A stretch of 7,498 bases of DNA from Candidatus Acetothermia bacterium (GTDB lineage Bacteria > Bipolaricaulota > Bipolaricaulia > Bipolaricaulales > Bipolaricaulaceae): positions 1-7,498 of the forward strand of contig PUMK01000169.1 in NCBI GenBank assembly GCA_003551325.1. The letters run 5' to 3'. The notes under the pieces were generated by a model. The model was not told the origin of the DNA, ran no database searches, and saw only the letters and a program-made list of their open reading frames with translations. The position numbers and the translations under genes were made by a program. Of this stretch, positions 1-5,299 are shown piece after piece; position 1 is the first letter of the stretch; every line of letters begins with the position of its first letter.

Positions 1-756
1 GTGCTTCGGAACCCCCTCGCCTCGCCGCAGATCATCGGTGTGAACACCGGTGCCGGGCTGTTCGCTGTGGCACTCATGGTCCTGGCACCAGGTCGCATTG
101 CGCTCATCCCGCCAGTGGCTTTCCTCGGCGCTTTGTTGGCTGCCCTGCTTGTCTACGGTCTTGGGGCAGGCCTGGGCGCCACGCGATCCTCCACTGTGCA
201 GATCGTCCTCGCCGGCGTAGCTGTATCAGCGTTCTTCGGGGCGGCGACCTCAGCACTGATGATCGTGTTCAGCGATGACCTCGCCATCACCTATACGTGG
301 ATCATCGGGGGGCTCTCCGGACGTGGCTGGAGCTACTTCCGGCTTCTGTGGCCCTACAGCATGTCGGGGCTCCTGGTGGCCATGCTCCTTGCTCCATCGC
401 TCAACGTGTTTGCCCTCGGCGACGAAGTAGGGCGCAGCCTCGGACTGTCGGTCAGTGTCTATAGAGCCGGCTCCATCTTCGTCGCCGCCTGGCTCGCCGG
501 TAGCGCGGTGAGCGTGGCCGGCACAGTGGGCTTCGTCGGACTCATCGCGCCGCAGGCAGCGCGGCTGATCGTTGGAGAGGACTACAGATTCCTCCTCCCC
601 CTGTCCGCGTTCTTCGGCGGCCTTTTGCTGCTCGTGGCCGACACGGTTGCCCGCACCGCGTTCATGCCCGTGGAGCTGCCTGTTGGGGTGCTTACGGCAG
701 CCCTGGGCGCTCCGTTCTTCCTTGTGCTCCTGCGCCGTACCCAGCGAGCGACCTGA
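1..756 (+). CDS. FecCD/BtuC-type ABC importer permease, 5'-truncated by window edge
   Basis: Inner-membrane permease of a siderophore, haem or cobalamin ABC importer (FecCD family). It forms the translocation channel and works with a periplasmic binding protein and a cytoplasmic ATPase, neither of which is in the window. The visible 251 residues begin at the conserved 'LRNPLASP' segment followed by 'GVNTGAG', which in this family lies roughly 80-90 residues in. The GTG at base 1 is therefore probably an internal valine, and the first helices are missing. Other family marks are 'LAGVAVSAFFGAATS' (residues 70-84), the ATPase-contacting loop 'LGDEVGRSLG' (139-148), 'GTVGFVGLIAP' (174-184) and the terminal 'ELPVGVLTAALGAPFFLVLL' (225-244). 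Several hydrophobic helices are evident. One deviation is that the usual Pro-His after 'GLIAP' reads Pro-Gln (Q185). Substrate cannot be decided from the permease alone. The gene ends with TGA and faces the next gene convergently. Confidence 0.93.
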   Translation: MLRNPLASPQIIGVNTGAGLFAVALMVLAPGRIALIPPVAFLGALLAALLVYGLGAGLGATRSSTVQIVLAGVAVSAFFGAATSALMIVFSDDLAITYTWIIGGLSGRGWSYFRLLWPYSMSGLLVAMLLAPSLNVFALGDEVGRSLGLSVSVYRAGSIFVAAWLAGSAVSVAGTVGFVGLIAPQAARLIVGEDYRFLLPLSAFFGGLLLLVADTVARTAFMPVELPVGVLTAALGAPFFLVLLRRTQRAT

Positions 757-962
757 GGGAACGCAGGTCGTCGATCGCTTGACGCCACTGCCAACGGCAG
801 CACGGCTCTCCGGGGAAGAGCTTCTGCAGAACTGCTCGTACGGTTCTCGGGTTCCCCAGATTCCCGAACCTCGAGCACACCGTTTGGTGGATAGCCTTGC
901 GAGGTTCCTCACCAACGCCGAGCGTCTCGGCCCTCGCCTCAACAACACAGAGCGCCAACGAA
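757..962. other. Convergent intergenic gap, nothing recognised
   Basis: This stretch separates the stops of two converging genes. I see no convincing gene in it. There are only short dyads: CTGCC/GGCAG at 788-800, and GGTTC/GAACC at 850-870 with an 11-base loop. Neither is followed by a T-run on either strand. A minus-strand reading frame from a TTG at 958 has no Shine-Dalgarno sequence and runs into the permease gene. Confidence 0.5.
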
Positions 963-2738
963 CTACTGTGTTCGTTCGACCTCGAATGCGCCGTCCAGAT
1001 CGTGGCTCTCGAACGTACCGCTGAGTATCCCGCCCACGGGCCCGTATTCCGTGATCCTCAGCCGAACCGGGAAGAAGTCGGGCATGGCCATGTACGTAAT
1101 GCCCATCGCCGAGGAAAACGGCGGGGTTCCCGCCAGCCACTGCAAGATAAACGTGGTCCCGGCCTCAGGTCCGTATACCCCGGGACCATCGACCAAGGCG
1201 AACGTGAGACTCACCGCCGCCTCGGCAGCTCCCCCCAGAATACCTGTGGCACCCGTGTCCCGATCCCGCTGGCCGATGGCCGGGTACACGTATTGGCGTC
1301 CCTGCAGCGTGAAGCTGATCGTGCCCATCGGTATCCCCGTGAGTGGCCCATCGGGGGCGGCTGACACGTCGGCGCATGGACGCACCGAGGTGAAGATCTG
1401 CTCCAGGACAGACTGCAGATCGTAGAGCGGATCAAGCTCGGTCACCGCAACAACGGCCAAATACAGACCATCAACGCCCGGCGTCGCCCGATGAACGAGT
1501 GACAACCGCAACGCACCCTCGAGTTCGTACACGTACCACACAGCAGGCTCGCCGCCCAGGGGTCCCCGGCGCTGATCGACGAGCACCATCCCCGGGTCGG
1601 CCGCGTTCTGGGCGATGTCCTCCTCCAGTCGAGCCTTCGTCGAGAGCATCATCGCGAAATGCGACCCTGGACCTTGCACGATGGGCGTGGTTGCCCAGTA
1701 CCCAAGCAGGGTGATGCCCGCTCCTGCCTCCCTCTTGGCGCGTTCAGTGTTGTCGTGCCAACCCGCGGGAACCCTAAGGCATAGGTCCCCGGCACGAACA
1801 TCCATCCACTCGGTGGGAATCCCCACCGAAGGAGCATGGGGCTGACGCGCGGGGTCGTCATCCGAATCAGGGGGGGGCACTGGCGGGCCCACCACGACCG
1901 GAGCTTCAACACCTGGATCGCCGGGAGGAGCATCGCTGGGGGGGACATCGACACCTGGATCGACAACCGGTGCGTCGGGCGTTAGCCTTGCCAGGAGGCG
2001 GTACCCGCCGTGTCCTTGCGTCCGGTACAGACGTACGAAGTACGTGCCCGGTGCCAAGTCCGCACGCTCCACCGCACGCTTCGACTCGTGACCGGAGGCG
2101 TCCGAAGCAAGTACCGTTCTCCCGTTCGCGTCGTAGAGGTGAAGCTGAAGGCTCAGCGTGTCCTCCGCCGTGACACTCACGCTGAGCGCCCCCGGCTGAT
2201 CGGTCGTCACCTTGAACCAATCCATCGTATCCATGCCGGCGACGTTCCCGTACCCCAACAGACCAGGGGTTTCCACACCAGCATCGATCGCCTGCGCCTG
2301 GTCCACCGTGTCGTTGGGCTCAAGGTCGCTGGGGAAACGCGCTGGCGCGAACTCAGGCTGAACCGTGTACCCGCCTTGGCCCTGCGTGCGGTAGAGGCGA
2401 ACGAAGTAGGTTCCTGGCGCCAACCCTGGCCGCTCGACCGTGCGTAAGGACAAGTGCCCCGCGGTATCTTGTACAAGGGTGGTGGTCCCGTTGACGTCGT
2501 AGAGATAGAGCTGCAGCTTCAACGTGTCGTCGGCAACCACCCTGATCTTCAGTGTTCCAGGGCCGGTGATCGTCACCGGGTGACGGATGTCGGTCAGCAC
2601 ATCCATGGTCCCGATGATCGGAGAGCCAACCGGCCCAAAACCGTTGGCCCACACCTCAGGCCCCGGCAACACGGCCAAGACACCCGCAAAGAAGAGAACT
2701 ACTGCCCAGAAGCGCATCCCAACCACACGCGTGTTCAC
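963..2738 (-). CDS. Secreted protein with two PPC-like domains and two C-terminal domains of unknown function
   Basis: Predicted exported 591-residue protein; function unknown. A GTG start at 2738 is chosen because AGGAGG lies 6 bases upstream (2745-2750) and translation opens directly into a signal peptide: 'MNTRVVGMRF', a hydrophobic core at 11-24, and likely cleavage after VWA (residue 31). Two homologous PPC-like beta domains follow (about 37-131 and 136-250). Each contains the identical segment LAPGTYFVRLYRTQG (106-120 and 228-242). Only the second has the full PPC signature, EPNDT (140-144) and MDWFKV (172-177). A Pro/Asp-rich linker (about 253-300) leads to a domain at about 308-456 opening 'LCLRVPAGW', reminiscent of PsbP/DUF1795-like folds (weak impression). 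A final beta domain (about 464-591) contains 'GGILSGTF'. The only two cysteines are C320 and C455. PPC domains usually occur on secreted enzymes, but no protease or other catalytic motif is visible here. It lies downstream of the beta-helix gene on the same strand. Confidence 0.85.
   Translation of the reverse strand: MNTRVVGMRFWAVVLFFAGVLAVLPGPEVWANGFGPVGSPIIGTMDVLTDIRHPVTITGPGTLKIRVVADDTLKLQLYLYDVNGTTTLVQDTAGHLSLRTVERPGLAPGTYFVRLYRTQGQGGYTVQPEFAPARFPSDLEPNDTVDQAQAIDAGVETPGLLGYGNVAGMDTMDWFKVTTDQPGALSVSVTAEDTLSLQLHLYDANGRTVLASDASGHESKRAVERADLAPGTYFVRLYRTQGHGGYRLLARLTPDAPVVDPGVDVPPSDAPPGDPGVEAPVVVGPPVPPPDSDDDPARQPHAPSVGIPTEWMDVRAGDLCLRVPAGWHDNTERAKREAGAGITLLGYWATTPIVQGPGSHFAMMLSTKARLEEDIAQNAADPGMVLVDQRRGPLGGEPAVWYVYELEGALRLSLVHRATPGVDGLYLAVVAVTELDPLYDLQSVLEQIFTSVRPCADVSAAPDGPLTGIPMGTISFTLQGRQYVYPAIGQRDRDTGATGILGGAAEAAVSLTFALVDGPGVYGPEAGTTFILQWLAGTPPFSSAMGITYMAMPDFFPVRLRITEYGPVGGILSGTFESHDLDGAFEVERTQ
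2013..2423 (-). repeat. Duplicated PPC-domain segment, 366-base period
   Basis: The stretches coding LAPGTYFVRLYRTQG lie at 2379-2423 and 2013-2057, exactly 366 bases (122 residues) apart. Surrounding residues also align ('VVADDTLKLQLYLYDVNG' with 'VTAEDTLSLQLHLYDANG'). The peptide is identical across 15 residues, but the DNA copies differ at many synonymous positions. This points to an old duplication held by selection on the protein rather than a recent copy. Confidence 0.85.
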
Positions 2739-2744
2739 GGTCCG

Positions 2745-2750
2745 CCTCCT
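2745..2750 (-). promoter_or_regulatory. Ribosome-binding site that decides the start of the PPC protein
   Basis: CCTCCT on the + strand reads AGGAGG on the coding strand, 6 bases before the GTG at 2738. The reading frame stays open upstream to a GTG at 2858, which has its own weaker GGGGAG at 2863-2868. Starting there would put 40 residues, including an RRRRR run, in front of a normal signal peptide. Part of that arginine run is simply the Shine-Dalgarno sequence read as codons, so the 2738 start is preferred. Confidence 0.75.
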
Positions 2751-2963
2751 ACGTCGGGTGCTCATCAGAGCTGCGACCGCACCGCCGCACCACAGCAGGA
2801 CCAGATAGTGGAGACTCCGTCGTGCGACGTCGGCCTCAGAGCAGTCCGCGTAGGCCACAATACTCCCCGCAACCCATGCTGAACAACACCTGCAGGCAGC
2901 ACATCATAAGCAGAGGACTGCTATGGTCCGGATGTTCCTGTGCCGAAGTCCCTGCCCCGCCGC

Positions 2964-2990
2964 CTGAGGCAAGCCCTGGGCAATCCTCAG
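2964..2990 (-). other. Stem-loop just after the beta-helix gene
   Basis: CTGAGG (2964-2969) pairs with CCTCAG (2985-2990). Inside, a symmetric 3x3 internal loop leads to a short GCC/GGC inner stem. On the transcribed strand it begins 24 bases after the stop codon of the beta-helix gene, a natural place for a terminator or an mRNA 3' stabilising structure. No U-run follows, so it is not a standard intrinsic terminator. Confidence 0.4.
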
Positions 2991-3013
2991 CACAACCGAC
3001 CGTTTGTTGGGGT

Positions 3014-5176
3014 CTAGAACTGCCGAAGGCCTTGAGCGTCCTCCACCGAGAACTTCATCGGGTGGCAGATCTCGACGAAGCATTCGAGGGTGGCGAAGCA
3101 CAGCGCCGTACACCGACTCGCATTCCCCGGTATATTGGGCATGTAGAACTGGTTACAGACCTTCGGAATGTACGAAGCCCCCCGGCAGATCAGCATGCTG
3201 ACCGCAGGGCCCTCGATGTCACGACCGTCATACTTGCTGCCATCAACGATGTCCCTGATGTAACCGGCTCCCTTGTTGATCGTGCCCGCCATGGGAGCCT
3301 TGGCCTTGCTCAAGATCTCGCCCGCCACCCTGCTGCTCACCCGATCGAAGACCCTACGCCAATCGATGGAAGATGCTGAGGCAAAGGTGAACACATCGTC
3401 GTCCATCGGCGCCCTTCCGGTTTCGGCCATGACCTCAAGTGTCGCAAGGATGCGGGCCCCCGTACCGGCCATGGCCAACCATACACCGAGGGCGACGCTG
3501 TTGGGCGTGTCGGCTTGAGCGATCACTTCCCGCACCGTCATGAACAGCACCTCAGGCATGTGGGTCTCCAGCGCCTGCCTCATCGAAGCCACGGTCGCAG
3601 TCAGCGGGCCGCCATACACGCGCGGGACGATGTCCAAGAGCTGATCAACCGTCATGTCCAACTCGATATCGATGTTGAGGTAGTGCATGGCCCGATCGAG
3701 GACGAACAGGTGCGTGGCTGCCCGCGGGTCAAACACCACGTCCGTGCCCACCATCACGGCCATCGTGATGTCGGAAAACACCCATTGGAGGGGGTAACCC
3801 TCGGCGTCGAACACAACCATGCTGACGAACGCACCACGGTTGTTCGTCTTCACCACATGCGTGACGTCGTACGCACCGGCCACATCCGTTCCGAAGTAGT
3901 AGCCATGCATCCCGTCGTGGTGCTCAACGTAGAACAGCAACCCCGGTACCTGGGTCGCACCGCCAATCCGCAGTCGCGAGAAGGCGAGCCGCTCGTCGGA
4001 ACCGAGAAACGCAAGCCCTTGCGGACAGAACGCTCCCTGGACGTTCCCCTCGGGCTCCTCCGGCCCGGGGATGACATTGCTCATGCCGGTCACGTAACCC
4101 ATGAACAGGGCACCCTCTTCTTCGTAGCACGGCTCCTCGTAGAGGGCCACACCGTATCGCTCGTTGCCGGTCACCGTGCAACCGTCGATCGTTGCCTGAA
4201 CCATGCCCCACAGCACAATGCCGTCGTTGTTCTCGAAGACCGCACAGTCTGAGATTGCCACGTGCGCATGACCCCCGAGGACGATCCCATCGCTGTTCGC
4301 AAATACGGTGGAGCCCGTGATCGTCGCTTGTGCCATGTTCTCAACGACGATGCCCTCGGTGTTCCCGAAGATGGTACAGTCGTGGATCGCCGCTTCACCA
4401 CGCTCGATCACGACGATACCTTGCTCGTTGTCGGAAACACTACACCGGCTGATCGTCACACGTGTGTCGCCCCCAAGTGCAATACCGTCTCGGTTTCCAC
4501 GCACCGTACAGTCCTCGATCACCATGTTGGCTGCATCTGCGATCACGAAGCCGTACCAACCGTTCTCGGCCACGACGCTGTTCGTGATGGTCGCGGCCGC
4601 ACCGGACAGAACCAAGAGTCCGTTGCGTCTGTTCCCGCTGATGGTGCTTGCCGTGATCGTCGCCCGGGCGTCGTGGGCGAGCACGATGCCGTGCCATGTG
4701 TTGTCGGAGAGCATGGAGTCCCTGATCGTCACCTGTGCCCTATCCTCGAGCACGATGCCGTGCCGCTCGTTACCGTGGAGGCTGACCCGCTCCATCGTGA
4801 CGGTGGCGTGCCCCTCGAGGTACACGCCACTTCGGCTTCCTCGACCCCCGGTTACGGTCATCCCCTCCAGAACAACCGCCACCTCCCCTTCTCCCTGCGT
4901 ATGCACATGGATCACCGGAAGGTCTCGTTCATGGCCTCGAATCGTCGTACCTTCCCCTGCTCCGCGCAGGGTGAGTGACTTGCCGACGACAAGATGCTCT
5001 TGCCATTCCCCCTCGGACAGGCAGATCACCGTCCCCGGAAGCGCCTCATCGATGAACGCCTGAACCAATGCGCCGGGAGGCACGATTACGGTACACAGTT
5101 CCTGGGACACCGCTCCGTACCCGACCAACCCCATCAGCACCAGGCTCGCTGTGACTGTCCTGAGCGCTCTCCTCAT
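3014..5176 (-). CDS. Secreted right-handed parallel beta-helix protein with large unrecognised C-terminal region
   Basis: Predicted exported 720-residue protein of the right-handed beta-helix (NosD/PbH1-like) group; molecular role unknown. The ATG at 5176 follows GGAGG with a 7-base gap and opens a signal peptide (MRRALRTVTASLVLMGLVGYGAVS, in two parts: basic start at 1-6, hydrophobic core at 8-22), with likely cleavage near residue 24. Residues about 29-110 are the typical cap: 'VPPGALVQAFIDEALPGTVICL', 'GEWQEHLVVGKSLTLRGAG', 'VLEGMTVTGG', here given as separate strands. Residues about 115-345 form roughly ten helical coils with strong periodicity ('GIVL', 'ATI', 'GN' per turn). From about 350 to 660 no family is recognised; it looks like mixed alpha/beta ending in helical segments. 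Residues 664-704 carry six cysteines. No polysaccharide-lyase catalytic motif is evident, so binding or a structural surface role is as likely as an enzyme. The gene lies 121 bases after hcp and 275 before the PPC gene, all on one strand. Confidence 0.88.
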   Translation of the reverse strand: MRRALRTVTASLVLMGLVGYGAVSQELCTVIVPPGALVQAFIDEALPGTVICLSEGEWQEHLVVGKSLTLRGAGEGTTIRGHERDLPVIHVHTQGEGEVAVVLEGMTVTGGRGSRSGVYLEGHATVTMERVSLHGNERHGIVLEDRAQVTIRDSMLSDNTWHGIVLAHDARATITASTISGNRRNGLLVLSGAAATITNSVVAENGWYGFVIADAANMVIEDCTVRGNRDGIALGGDTRVTISRCSVSDNEQGIVVIERGEAAIHDCTIFGNTEGIVVENMAQATITGSTVFANSDGIVLGGHAHVAISDCAVFENNDGIVLWGMVQATIDGCTVTGNERYGVALYEEPCYEEEGALFMGYVTGMSNVIPGPEEPEGNVQGAFCPQGLAFLGSDERLAFSRLRIGGATQVPGLLFYVEHHDGMHGYYFGTDVAGAYDVTHVVKTNNRGAFVSMVVFDAEGYPLQWVFSDITMAVMVGTDVVFDPRAATHLFVLDRAMHYLNIDIELDMTVDQLLDIVPRVYGGPLTATVASMRQALETHMPEVLFMTVREVIAQADTPNSVALGVWLAMAGTGARILATLEVMAETGRAPMDDDVFTFASASSIDWRRVFDRVSSRVAGEILSKAKAPMAGTINKGAGYIRDIVDGSKYDGRDIEGPAVSMLICRGASYIPKVCNQFYMPNIPGNASRCTALCFATLECFVEICHPMKFSVEDAQGLRQF
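4151..4828 (-). repeat. Beta-helix coil repeats, 69-base then 66-base units
   Basis: The coil-start glycines are residues 117, 140, 163, 186, 209, 231, 253, 275, 297, 319 and 342, so steps are 23 residues four times, then 22 five times, then 23. An asparagine recurs in each turn (136, 159, 182, 205, 228, 250, 272, 294, 316, 338). DNA similarity persists between some neighbouring units: an 18-base exact match occurs at 4678-4695 and 4747-4764, 69 bases apart. This is a protein-fold repeat inside a gene, not an independent DNA element. Confidence 0.85.
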
Positions 5177-5181
5177 CGCAG

Positions 5182-5188
5182 CACCTCC
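5182..5188 (-). promoter_or_regulatory. Ribosome-binding site that decides the start of the beta-helix protein
   Basis: The coding strand reads GGAGGTG here, with the GGAGG core 7 bases before the ATG at 5176. The frame is open upstream to 5251, but the extra 25 residues would precede a complete signal peptide, so 5176 is the better start. Confidence 0.75.
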
Positions 5189-5191
5189 ATG

Positions 5192-5203
5192 GACAGCATA
5201 GCA
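5192..5203 (-). promoter_or_regulatory. Possible extended -10 promoter for the beta-helix gene
   Basis: The minus strand carries TGC directly before TATGCT (5195-5200), an extended -10 arrangement. There is no good -35 box about 17 bases upstream. It would give a very short leader of about 14 bases that just includes the ribosome-binding site. It is weak evidence, but relevant to whether this gene is transcribed apart from hcp. Confidence 0.25.
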
Positions 5204-5282
5204 CGATGTCCCCAGCGGGGTACCGTCGCCTGGTGCCGATGGATCCGACAACGCAGCAACAGGACCACGCGTACGTAGCCCA

Positions 5283-5299
5283 AGGCCGCGCTTCGGCCT
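5283..5299 (-). terminator. Hairpin overlapping the hcp stop codon, possible weak terminator
   Basis: AGGCCG (5283-5288) pairs perfectly with CGGCCT (5294-5299) around a 5-base loop. The hairpin starts within the TAG stop of hcp. On the transcribed strand only two T residues follow, so intrinsic termination would be inefficient at best. Its position at the end of hcp is the main argument for it. Confidence 0.3.

Larger units (their letters stand above)
2739..3013. other. Intergenic gap between the two exported-protein genes
   Basis: This 275-base non-coding gap lies between two minus-strand genes. It holds the ribosome-binding site of the downstream gene, a stem-loop at 2964-2990 and a small hairpin at 2909-2922 (AGCAG/CTGCT, 4-base loop). 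On the minus strand TATGAT (2903-2908) resembles a -10 box but has no good -35 box 16-18 bases upstream. I see no T-tract terminator and no separate gene beyond the optional in-frame N-terminal extension starting at 2858. Confidence 0.5.

Noticed and set aside
845..871. Dyad GGTTC/GAACC and CGGG/CCCG as a bidirectional terminator between converging genes
   Set aside because: The stems are 4-5 bases with an 11-base loop and no T-run on either side.
692..958. Minus-strand 88-codon frame just after the PPC gene
   Set aside because: It needs a TTG start with no Shine-Dalgarno sequence, ends inside the permease gene and resembles nothing I recognise.
250..1140. 296-codon minus-strand open frame across the permease and the gap
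   Set aside because: It lies antisense to a clear membrane protein, is rich in Arg, Glu and Gly as expected for a shadow frame in GC-rich DNA, and overlaps two confident genes.
2903..2908. TATGAT on the minus strand as a promoter for the PPC gene
   Set aside because: No -35 match at 16-18 bases and no extended -10 TG at the correct spacing; a single hexamer is expected by chance.
4151..4828. Tandem 66-69 base repeats as a CRISPR or satellite array
   Set aside because: The units vary in sequence, stay in frame, keep glycine and asparagine positions and have no spacers; they are beta-helix coils in a coding region.
3515..5063. Long + strand open frames (245, 238 and 251 codons) opposite the beta-helix gene
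   Set aside because: They mirror the periodic codons of the coil repeats, have His/Asp/Arg- or Pro/Ser-biased composition and no signal, motif or ribosome-binding site. The minus-strand frame has a signal peptide and a clear fold.
5210..5220. CCCC/GGGG hairpin between hcp and the beta-helix gene as a terminator
   Set aside because: Only four pairs with a three-base loop and no T-run follow on the transcribed strand.
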